64,000 nt of DNA from the NCBI GenBank assembly GCA_021792135.1, contig JAJYVF010000028.1, positions 1 through 64,000 of the forward strand, written 5' to 3'. The notes below the pieces were generated by a model that did not search any database, was not told the origin of the DNA, and was given only the letters and a program-made list of their open reading frames with translations. Of this stretch, positions 16,966 to 24,686 are shown in pieces (position 1 is the stretch's first letter; the number at the start of each line of letters is the position of its first letter). A program made the position numbers and the translations under genes. Source of the stretch: Acidobacteriota bacterium (GTDB taxonomy: Bacteria > Acidobacteriota > Terriglobia > Terriglobales > Acidobacteriaceae).

Positions 16966-19110
16966 TCAGGGGTGCGAGTCGAGCGCCGCATCGATGCGGG
17001 CGATGTACTGACGGGCGCGGCTGGCCTCGTCGGTGTCCGGATTGGCGGCGACGACGTTGCCGAAGCGGACCTTCGCCTCGCTGAGCAGGTGGATCACGTC
17101 CTGAGTGCTGAGGGGCGCGGCGCTTTTGCCCTGTGCGCCGGCGTTGGCTTTCTCGACATAGATGAGGCCGAGCCGGTAGTTGGCCCAAAGGTCGCCGGGC
17201 GTGTAGCTGAGGGCCTTCTGGCACCATGGGATGGCGTCGTCGTCGCGCTTCTGCATCCACTCGCAGTCGCAGATACCGAGGTTGGCCTGGCCCTGCTGCT
17301 CGCGCCAGATATCCTGCTCGGCAGCCTGGTGCTTGCGGCCGATGCCCAGCAGAAATCCGGCGAGGTAGTAATTCACATCACCGCCTATTCCGGAGTTGAA
17401 GCTGGTGAGGCGCAGATACTGCCGGTATTCGGCTTCAGCGGCCGGGGCTTCGTTCAGGTGGCGCTCGCACTCTGCCAGCCAGAAATGGGCCTCCCCATTG
17501 GCGGGTGTGGCCTGAACAGCGCGTAACGCGGCCGTTTTGCCATCGGCGTAATCGCCCTCGCGGGCGTAGGCCTGGGAGAGGAGATACAGGGCGGTGCCGT
17601 CCTGCGGCTGTTGCCGGAGGGCGGCGTTGAGCTGGCGGACCGCTTCATCGAGGCCGCCCTGATCGAGGAGGGCGGCGGCGTAGCTGACACGCGCTTCCTC
17701 GTAGTCAGGATCGATAGAGATCGCGTGCTGGAAGGCGGCGCTGGCCTTGCTGTCGGCCCAGAGGGCGTCTTCCACGCGGCCCAGGTACATCCAGGCTTCG
17801 CTGTATTTCGGATCGAGGGCGACGGCCTGGTTCAGTCTGGCCTCAGCCTTCCTGTAATTGGCGACATAGCCCTTCTTGTACTCGGTGATGGCCTGGTCGA
17901 GGAGATCGGCGGCGGCCTGATTGTGCTGGCGCGGGATCAGGATACGGACGCTGACGGTGGTCGCCTGTCCGGGATAGATCATCTCCTCGCGGGGACCGTC
18001 GGGTTCGTAGCCCATGTGGACGGCCTTGATGGTGTGCGAGCCGGGCGCGAGGCCGGGAAGGCGCAGCGCGGAGGCCCTGCTGAGCACGCCGACGTCTTTG
18101 CCGTCGAGCCAAAGCTCGGTGTTGTCCATGTTGGTCTGGACGATGAGGGTGCCGTACTGCAGATCGGGCAGGGCGGCGGCTTTGACGTGATCGGGGTTGA
18201 AGGCCAGCACCATGTTGGGATCGAAGCTGCCGCGTTCGGAGGTGGGATTCTGGCGGCCTCCGGTAGCCTGGCGAACGTTGTCGTGCACGTACTCGGCGAG
18301 TTCGTCGGCGGTGACTACGCCGTCGCCATTGGCATCGGCTGCGCCCTGCAGGCCACGCACGACGTAGTAGGTGAAGATGCCGTGGCCGCCGCCCCAGTCA
18401 GGACTCTCGAAGCTCTGCTCGCGGTCGCGGCTGGCGGTGAGGGAGAAGATCGACTGCTGCATGCCGAGCAGCATGTGATTGAGCTGGGTGGGGTCGGTCT
18501 CCGGGGTGATGGCGCCGCTGTGGCAGGCGTCGGTGAGCAGCACCTTCCATTTGCCCTGGATTTTCGTGCCGATCAGCTCACCCAGGGTCTCCATGGGAAT
18601 GGCCGTGCCGGCGATGTTATGCAGGTCGATGTCGTAGGGCGCGAGATAGCCGCTGCCGCCGGAGATGAATCCGTGGCCGGCAAAATAGATGAGGACGCGG
18701 TCGCTGGGCGCGGTGACGGAGGGCAGCCAGTCTTCCAGTTCGTGCAGGATGTTGGCGCGGGTGGCCTGCGCGTCGGTGAGGACATGGACGTGGCTGGCGG
18801 GATATTCACCGCCCTGCTGGCTGATGAGCGTGGTGTAAATCGACTCGGCGTCGCGGTCCGGATAGCGCAGCTGCGCCGACTCCGGAAGGTTCTCGTAGTG
18901 GGCGATGCCGATGACCAGGGCATAGCTCTGCGGCACCACTTTCAATCCTGCGGAAGGTGGGGGCCCAGAAGGCTGGACGGGTTTCAGGTCGCGCGAGCCG
19001 GTGTTCGGGTTCTGGGGCGGCGGCGTGGTTTGCGCTTTCAGGGAGAAGGACAGAAGCAGCAGCAGGAGGGGGAGAGACGCGGCAGCACAGGAGCGACGAG
19101 GGCAATGCAT
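16966..19110 (-). CDS. Secreted caspase-like (C14) protein with EF-hand, PEGA and TPR regions
   Basis: 714 residues with a signal peptide (to about SLKAQ). The caspase fold spans about 60-255, with catalytic His146 (IYFAGHG) and Cys196 (LLTDACHSG) both present. An EF-hand-like loop (DANGDGVVTADE, 259-270) suggests calcium control. A PEGA-like beta domain (about 320-395) and a TPR array (about 410-620; DPKYSEAWMYLG, DPDYEEARVSYAAAL) follow. It is the last gene of a minus-strand operon starting at 24438 and lies 18 bases after the second DUF4384 gene. An exported, calcium-responsive cysteine peptidase is likely; substrates are unknown. Confidence 0.88.
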   Translation of the reverse strand: MHCPRRSCAAASLPLLLLLLSFSLKAQTTPPPQNPNTGSRDLKPVQPSGPPPSAGLKVVPQSYALVIGIAHYENLPESAQLRYPDRDAESIYTTLISQQGGEYPASHVHVLTDAQATRANILHELEDWLPSVTAPSDRVLIYFAGHGFISGGSGYLAPYDIDLHNIAGTAIPMETLGELIGTKIQGKWKVLLTDACHSGAITPETDPTQLNHMLLGMQQSIFSLTASRDREQSFESPDWGGGHGIFTYYVVRGLQGAADANGDGVVTADELAEYVHDNVRQATGGRQNPTSERGSFDPNMVLAFNPDHVKAAALPDLQYGTLIVQTNMDNTELWLDGKDVGVLSRASALRLPGLAPGSHTIKAVHMGYEPDGPREEMIYPGQATTVSVRILIPRQHNQAAADLLDQAITEYKKGYVANYRKAEARLNQAVALDPKYSEAWMYLGRVEDALWADSKASAAFQHAISIDPDYEEARVSYAAALLDQGGLDEAVRQLNAALRQQPQDGTALYLLSQAYAREGDYADGKTAALRAVQATPANGEAHFWLAECERHLNEAPAAEAEYRQYLRLTSFNSGIGGDVNYYLAGFLLGIGRKHQAAEQDIWREQQGQANLGICDCEWMQKRDDDAIPWCQKALSYTPGDLWANYRLGLIYVEKANAGAQGKSAAPLSTQDVIHLLSEAKVRFGNVVAANPDTDEASRARQYIARIDAALDSHP

Positions 19111-19128
19111 GCGCTGATCTCCTTTGGC

Positions 19129-19857
19129 TCATTCACGGTGCGCCAGCCGGAAGGTGTAGATGAGGGGAAGCTTCGCCTTGGCAGCGGCCCGCACAGCCGT
19201 GCTGCCGCCGTCATCGGTAAGGATAATATCCCGGGAAGCAGTCCTGGCAAGTGGCACCAGTTCGCGGGGGATGGGCGCGCCGGGCTTCAGGGGGGCGACG
19301 CCGGCGGAGGGATCGACGCAGTCGCCGCGTGCCCTGAAGATGGAGTCGTCACAGCGGGGCAGGAGTTCGGGCGGGGGCGGCTCGGTGTTCTGCGGCTCAG
19401 CCGAGGCGGCGGAGCCGGGCAGAATGATGGGGTTCGCGCTCAGAAGGAAATAGAGGATGTCGAAGCCGGAGGGGCCGGCGACCTGAAACCAGCCGTCGCC
19501 CATGGCTGGGACAACATTGTCCTGGCCGGGCTCGATCCGGTTGGCTTCGGGGGCTGCTCCGGGCGCGGGGAAGAGGGTGTCGATTTCGCCGCTGGTGCCC
19601 CGGTCGACGACATAGAGGTAGCCCGCCATGTGGCTGGTCAGGCGAAAGCGCAGGATTTCACCGGAGCGGAAGACGGTGTTCTGGGGAACGATCCTGACGA
19701 TGTCACCCTGCTTCTGCTCGAGACGAATGGAGATGAGCGGCGAGTCCTGGCTCTGCGCACGGGGAGCAGGGGGGATCGCCAGCATCAGGGCCAGAACCGG
19801 AAGGATGCGCGCGCCACGCTGCAGGAAGGCGGGACGGAGTGGCAGGGGAGTTCTCAT
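19129..19857 (-). CDS. Exported DUF4384-domain protein B
   Basis: 242 residues with an N-terminal signal or anchor segment (LPVLALMLAIPPAPRAQ). The DUF4384 signature is evident: TVFRSGEILRFRLTSHMAGYLYVVDRG, IDTLFPAPGAAPEANRI, and FDILYFLLSANP. Its general layout matches the DUF4384 protein at 16046-16954, so the two are probably paralogues. The C-terminal half is Pro-rich and ends with a short beta segment. It sits between the Ig-like gene (50 bases upstream) and the caspase gene (18 bases downstream), so it is probably co-produced with the caspase. Confidence 0.75.
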   Translation of the reverse strand: MRTPLPLRPAFLQRGARILPVLALMLAIPPAPRAQSQDSPLISIRLEQKQGDIVRIVPQNTVFRSGEILRFRLTSHMAGYLYVVDRGTSGEIDTLFPAPGAAPEANRIEPGQDNVVPAMGDGWFQVAGPSGFDILYFLLSANPIILPGSAASAEPQNTEPPPPELLPRCDDSIFRARGDCVDPSAGVAPLKPGAPIPRELVPLARTASRDIILTDDGGSTAVRAAAKAKLPLIYTFRLAHRE

Positions 19858-19907
19858 CGGGTCTCTGGTTTCGTGTCTGAATTCACCAGCGGGGCTGCAC
19901 TCTGAGG

Positions 19908-20579
19908 CTATCGTCCGCCGTGGCCCAGAGAAAAGTGAAACTTGACACCTGCGGTCGGCGCACCGACGGCCGGCGCTCCCGCGGTGATGGTTGTGGCACT
20001 GCTGCCGCGTGTGGCCAGGATGCCCGCGACCGTTCCGGCAGCCGCGGCGCTGCCGAGGATGATGAGCAGGGATTTCAGGGACAGCGCGTGGGCGGCGTGC
20101 TCGGTTTCCGAAGGGGAAGCCTCGTTGGAGACGTTCCTCTGGTGGATGGTGGTCTCTGCCGTCGTACCGTGCCAGGTGACCCGGACCCGGATGTTCAGAG
20201 AGCCCGCATTGCCGTTAGGCCGGAAGGCCTGCGCGGCGGCGCGACCGGCGGAATCGGTCACCGTCGAGAAGACCTGGGTGCCGTTGATGAAGGTGCCGCT
20301 CGGGCCGGAATCCGGCAGCAGGAAGAGTACGGCAGCGCCGGCGACGGGCTTGTGGTTTTCGTCCTGGACCTGGACGATGGGCTCACGCGCGGTGCGCTGA
20401 CGGATGTCGTTGAGCGCGCCTTCTCCCTGCAGGATGGAGATGACGAGGCCGGATGAGGAACTGGTAGCCTGAGCCCGCAGCGCGAAAGAGCCGGAGAAGA
20501 GAAGCAGGCAGCAGAAAAGCATTGCCATCCGGCGGCCTGGACGGGCGGCATGCATGGGGAATCCTCTTCTCAGGTTCAT
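19908..20579 (-). CDS. Exported Ig-like-domain protein with a C-terminal membrane anchor
   Basis: 223 residues. A signal peptide (MAMLFCCLLLFSGSFALRAQA) is followed by an Ig-like (Big_1-type) beta domain: REPIVQVQDENHKPVAGAAV, then SGTFINGTQVFSTVTDSAGRAAA. A C-terminal membrane helix (LLIILGSAAAAGTVAGILA) precedes a Gly/Ala/Thr-rich tail. Its ATG overlaps the stop of the FG-GAP gene (ATGA at 20576-20579), so translation is coupled. Start choice is uncertain: the ATG two residues before the hydrophobic core (MAMLF) would also give a signal peptide. The layout suggests a surface or periplasmic binding protein. Confidence 0.72.
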   Translation of the reverse strand: MNLRRGFPMHAARPGRRMAMLFCCLLLFSGSFALRAQATSSSSGLVISILQGEGALNDIRQRTAREPIVQVQDENHKPVAGAAVLFLLPDSGPSGTFINGTQVFSTVTDSAGRAAAQAFRPNGNAGSLNIRVRVTWHGTTAETTIHQRNVSNEASPSETEHAAHALSLKSLLIILGSAAAAGTVAGILATRGSSATTITAGAPAVGAPTAGVKFHFSLGHGGR

Positions 20580-23380
20580 TGCGCAGTCCCCGGCTGGGAG
20601 TCGCCCACCGAATTGGTGAGGGTGACGGTGACACTCTGGACGTTGGTGGCAGCAGAGTCGAGGGTGAAGGGCTGCGTGTACAGGAAGGTTGTCCCGTAGG
20701 CATCGGAAGCCGCCGACTGATACCAGGTGGTGAAGGGAGTGCTCAGGTCCACGGTCAGGTCCGTCGTCTTCAGGGTCTGTCCCGATATGGGCGTGAAGTG
20801 GAAATGCGCCTGGGTCATATTGCGTGTGGAGGAAAGGCCGAGAATGGCGACGGTCATCGAGTTGCCGCTGCGGGTGAGGGTGACGGAGTTGATGACCGGT
20901 GCCGAGGGCGGCACCGTGATGGTGATGGGAACGAGGGTGGCCGGGGTAATGTTGGCGCCGCCGGCGGTCAGCTGAACGGTGAGGGTGATGGTGCCGGCCG
21001 TTGATCCCGGCGAAAAGTTGATGGGTGGGATGGCCGCCGTGCTGTCGGCGGGAATCTGAATCACGTCGGTGGTGGTGTTGTTGGGGAAGAGCACCGCCGG
21101 GTCGGTGACGGTGTTCGGCGGAGCCGGGGTGAAGGCGAGGGTCAGGGTTGCGGTGATGACCACCGGGTAGGGCTGGACGGTCAGGGTAATGGCAGAATTC
21201 TGGCCGGGCTGCACGGTGGTTGGGACGCTGGCTTTAGCCACCGCCGAGGAACTGAGGATCGTGAAGGTCTGGGATCCCGGCACGGCCACGCCGTTGGGAT
21301 CGATGACCGTGATGGTGGCAGGGCCTGCGGCGTCGAGCAGGGATGCGGGCACGACGGCCGTGAGCTGAGTGAGACTGACCCAGGTGGTGGCCAGCGCCGT
21401 TCCGTTCCATTTCACGACGGCTCCGCTGACGAAGCCCTGGCCGGCGACGGTGATGGTGGTGTTGCCGGATCCCAGGGTGGCGCTGGAGGGGTTAATGCCG
21501 CTCAGGCTGGGCGGAGTAACGGTGATGGTCTGGGATGCGCTCGCGGGGGTGTAATCAAAGCCGTCCGTCGGTGTGAAGACGACACTGAGCTTTGCGGATC
21601 CTGGCGGAAGCACCGTGCCGGCGCCCGGTGTATAGGCAAAGGCTCCCGGCACACCGGCGGTCGCGTCCAGCTGGGCTGGGCTGAGCGGACTTCCGTACTC
21701 GATGGCGGCCGGTGCCGGCCAGGCCAGGGCGGGCGTTGTCTGGGTGACGGTGACCTCGAAGCTGACCGGTGTGGCGGCGGCGAAGTTGGCGTCACCTGCG
21801 AAGTTCATAGTGATGGTGTCGGCGCCGGCGGGCAGCGTCTCGGGAGCCGTCTTCAGGATGGCTCCCGAGGCGGCCGAGTTGAGGTACTCCGAAATGGTCG
21901 ACGCGCTGGCACCGGCGATTGGATATTGCGTGACCACTGCAACGTCGGCCAGGCCGTCCCCGTTGAAATCGCCGGTGGCTGCCAGAGAGCTGTAAGTCGA
22001 CGCGGTTCCAATCGGCGTTACCGTGCTGAAATGCCCGGTGCCATCGTTCAGGAGAAGACTCAGCGAGCCATCGAGACCATTCACGAGAATGTCAGGATAG
22101 CCATCGTTGTTGTAGTCGGTGACGATGAGCGAGCTCGGGAAGGCAGTGAGGGTTACGCTTGAGGATACCGTCAGGTTGCCCTTTCCATCGTTGAAGAAAA
22201 CCTGCAGCAGGTCGGTGGGAATTGCCGCCGGAGCGGGTGCCCCGGTCCCGGCGGGTCTGACCGGCCTCTGTCTGGCGGCAAGCTGCTGCTGGCTTGCGCT
22301 CGCGACCACAACATCGGTGATCCCGTTGTTGCGAAGATCAGCCGTTGCCACCGCGATCGGCATGTTGCCAGCCGCATAGGTTACCGGTGCTCCGAATGTG
22401 CCGTCACCGTTGCCGAGGAAGACGGCGATGTTTCCGGGCACGGTAGAACCGCTGGTCGGGGAGTAGAAGGCTCCGGCAACCACCAGATCCGCGTGACCGC
22501 TGGAAGTCAGGTGGCCGGAGGTGACGGCCGCCGCCTGGTAGGTGTCGCCGCTTACCCCGTCGCTCAGGGCGGGAGCGGCAATGAAGGTCTTGAACGTGCC
22601 CGGGCCGGCTGTCCCCGCGTTCAGCGCGACGCCGATGGGGTTGGTTGTGCCGGACAGGTTGGCTGCATAGGCGACATCGGGATAACCATCCCCGTTGAAA
22701 TCGTCCACCGTGATGGTTTCCGTCGGATTACTGCAGGCGCAGGTGATGTTCGAATTATCCGTGCTGATGATGCCGGTCGCCGCGTAGCCGCCGCCGGCTG
22801 TTCCGGGGAGCACGTAGAACTCATTGCTGGTTCCGTTGAAGCCATGGAGCAGAACATCCTGGTTGCCGTCGTGCGTGAAGTCCGCGACCGCGTTGGCATC
22901 GACAAAGCCAAAACCGAGATTGCTGTCCCCGATCTGGTACAGGTGCGCGGTTCCGAACAGAGATGCGCCCTGCCCGGAGAAGATCCTGACCTCCGGAGCG
23001 TACGTATACGTCGAAATCGGGTACCAGTCGAGCATCCCAAGGGCGGAATAGCCGGAGGTCGTGGATGGCTGCGTAAACAGGCCGAAGGGGTAGTATCCGA
23101 AGATGTTGGTGACCGGGGGCGCGAGGAAATTCTCGGTTGTCGGAATGGCAGCGAGCGGCGCGGTCCCCAGCGGGTTGCCGTTGACCGTGAACTGAATGTT
23201 GCCGCTCGGCATGCCGGCGGCGTGCGCTGGAGGGGCTTCCGCCGCACTGATCGTGAGGCTGCCGGGCAGCTGGAGGCTGGGGCTGTTGGGCCCCCCGCTT
23301 GTGGTGGGGACCGGGAGCTGCGCATAAGCGGCCGAACCGAATGCCAGCAGAAGCGCGAAGAACGGGCGCGTCCGGCTCAT
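20576..23380 (-). CDS. Large secreted FG-GAP/VCBS-repeat and IPT/TIG adhesin-like protein
   Basis: 934 residues with a signal peptide (FFALLLAFGSAAYAQ). At least four calcium-binding FG-GAP/VCBS-type motifs occur: DFTHDGNQDVLL, DFNGDGYPDVAY, DYNNDGYPDILV and DFNGDGLADVAV. These probably build a beta-propeller over residues about 150-510. An IPT/TIG domain (GINPSSATLGSGNTTITVAGQGF) and further Ig-like beta domains fill the C-terminal half. Both ends overlap neighbours by ATGA (20576-20579 and 23377-23380), so it is the middle of a coupled operon. A surface adhesion or sensing role is inferred. Confidence 0.82.
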   Translation of the reverse strand: MSRTRPFFALLLAFGSAAYAQLPVPTTSGGPNSPSLQLPGSLTISAAEAPPAHAAGMPSGNIQFTVNGNPLGTAPLAAIPTTENFLAPPVTNIFGYYPFGLFTQPSTTSGYSALGMLDWYPISTYTYAPEVRIFSGQGASLFGTAHLYQIGDSNLGFGFVDANAVADFTHDGNQDVLLHGFNGTSNEFYVLPGTAGGGYAATGIISTDNSNITCACSNPTETITVDDFNGDGYPDVAYAANLSGTTNPIGVALNAGTAGPGTFKTFIAAPALSDGVSGDTYQAAAVTSGHLTSSGHADLVVAGAFYSPTSGSTVPGNIAVFLGNGDGTFGAPVTYAAGNMPIAVATADLRNNGITDVVVASASQQQLAARQRPVRPAGTGAPAPAAIPTDLLQVFFNDGKGNLTVSSSVTLTAFPSSLIVTDYNNDGYPDILVNGLDGSLSLLLNDGTGHFSTVTPIGTASTYSSLAATGDFNGDGLADVAVVTQYPIAGASASTISEYLNSAASGAILKTAPETLPAGADTITMNFAGDANFAAATPVSFEVTVTQTTPALAWPAPAAIEYGSPLSPAQLDATAGVPGAFAYTPGAGTVLPPGSAKLSVVFTPTDGFDYTPASASQTITVTPPSLSGINPSSATLGSGNTTITVAGQGFVSGAVVKWNGTALATTWVSLTQLTAVVPASLLDAAGPATITVIDPNGVAVPGSQTFTILSSSAVAKASVPTTVQPGQNSAITLTVQPYPVVITATLTLAFTPAPPNTVTDPAVLFPNNTTTDVIQIPADSTAAIPPINFSPGSTAGTITLTVQLTAGGANITPATLVPITITVPPSAPVINSVTLTRSGNSMTVAILGLSSTRNMTQAHFHFTPISGQTLKTTDLTVDLSTPFTTWYQSAASDAYGTTFLYTQPFTLDSAATNVQSVTVTLTNSVGDSQPGTAQ

Positions 23381-24438
23381 GGACGCGCTCCCTGGGAAGA
23401 AGCGGTGATGAGCGGCGGCGAAGGCAGAAAGACGAAGCGGGGCGTGGGGGCATCGCCATCCCAGGCCCAGACGGTGCCGGCGGCGGCGTCATTGACGCGG
23501 AAAAGCAGATTGCCGGCGAGCGGCTGCAGTTCGGTGGGCGAGCACGGGCAGATCGTCGGCACAGCGGGGGACTGGCCGGTGAGGTCAATGCGGACCACAG
23601 TCGAGCCGGTCTGGTTGGCGACAGCGGCTGTGTGCCCGTCGGCGGAAACGGCGAGGGCGACCGGCTGGGCGACCCCGTCACGCGGGCCGGCAATGTGCGT
23701 GATGCTGAGGCCGGCGGACATCTGTGAAGCTTCCACCACAGTGCCTGCCGCCTGGTCAGCGAGGAGCGCGGTGTCGGTGCCCGGCAGGAAGGCCATGCCG
23801 CCGAGCTTCGACAGCGTGAGAACGGGACGGAAGCTGCTGCTGCCGGCGGCGAGGAACTGGACGGCCGCGGCCCCATCGGCCTGCCGCGCGCTGATAAGGA
23901 TGGAGCCGGAATCGGCGACTGCGGCCGCGGACGCGGAGGCCGGAAGCGAGACGGAGCTTACCTGGGGAGTCGAGAGCAGGGACTGCACCACGAGAGCGCT
24001 GCTGTTGCCGGGCGCCCAGGCAAGGGCCACATTGCAGGATGGGCTGAAGACGACCTGGGCCCTGGGCGGGCCCAGACTGGCGACCAGTGCGGGCTGTCCC
24101 TGCGGGACGTCGGCCTGATAGAGCGCGCCCCCGGAAGTCGTCAGCAACGCGATCTGCTGGCGCATGCAGACCGCGGCGCCGGACCAGGTTCCGTTATTGA
24201 AGGTGGGCTGGCCCTGGTAAGCGGCTCCGGGCACGCCATAGACGGTACGGAGGCCTGCGATGCCTGTATCCCACCAGGCGCCGAGCACCGGTCCGGTTGC
24301 GATGGCCGAAGTGGCCGCCCCGGGGTTCAGCGGGTTCTGGTTCGCGACGGGGGAACTGGCCGTTCCACATCCTGCAACAGACAGCGCGGCAACCAACAGC
24401 CCGAACGCCCGCGGCACCTTGTAGGCAGACTGACGCAT
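23377..24438 (-). CDS. Lipoprotein with a beta-propeller-like repeat region
   Basis: 353 residues, first gene of the caspase operon. A lipoprotein signal ends in SVAGCG (lipobox VAGC), after which the chain is Ala/Ser/Thr-rich. Repeats such as AVCMRQQIALLTTSGGALYQAD, SGSILISARQADGAA and PVALAVSADGHTAAVANQTGSTV look like blades of an NHL/YVTN-type propeller. A short CPCSP motif occurs near the C-terminus. Its last codons overlap the FG-GAP gene start (ATGA). It is likely an outer-membrane-anchored scaffold or sensor; no enzyme motif is seen. Confidence 0.68.
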   Translation of the reverse strand: MRQSAYKVPRAFGLLVAALSVAGCGTASSPVANQNPLNPGAATSAIATGPVLGAWWDTGIAGLRTVYGVPGAAYQGQPTFNNGTWSGAAVCMRQQIALLTTSGGALYQADVPQGQPALVASLGPPRAQVVFSPSCNVALAWAPGNSSALVVQSLLSTPQVSSVSLPASASAAAVADSGSILISARQADGAAAVQFLAAGSSSFRPVLTLSKLGGMAFLPGTDTALLADQAAGTVVEASQMSAGLSITHIAGPRDGVAQPVALAVSADGHTAAVANQTGSTVVRIDLTGQSPAVPTICPCSPTELQPLAGNLLFRVNDAAAGTVWAWDGDAPTPRFVFLPSPPLITASSQGARP

Positions 24439-24582
24439 TCAATCTCGTTGGAAATAAAAATTCGGAACAGGGGAACGCGGGGGACAAAATGCTCCTGATG
24501 GTGAACGATCAACAGGCCGTTGTCAACGGAAAAATAGCCCGCGAGGGATGCAGCGGATCAGGGGCCATCACAACGGATTCGA

Positions 24583-24588
24583 TATGAT
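24583..24588 (+). promoter_or_regulatory. Candidate -10 box of the TMTC-like gene
   Basis: TATGAT in the divergent gap between the caspase operon (starting at 24438) and the TMTC-like gene. The predicted transcription start near 24595 would give a leader of about 90 bases to the ATG at 24687, or 11 bases to the alternative ATG at 24606. No good -35 box is seen. Confidence 0.4.
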
Positions 24589-24686
24589 CGAGCGATCGCT
24601 TCCGGATGGTGAGCCGGTGCGGCGAATCAGCAGAGGCAACACGCGAGTCCGCTCGCCCTCTCTGCTTTCGCGGTGAGAACTGCGCA

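Noticed and set aside
17611-19905. 764-codon plus-strand frame opposite the caspase and DUF4384 genes
   Set aside because: Val/Gly/Asp repeats typical of antisense frames in high-GC DNA; the minus-strand proteins have clear domains.
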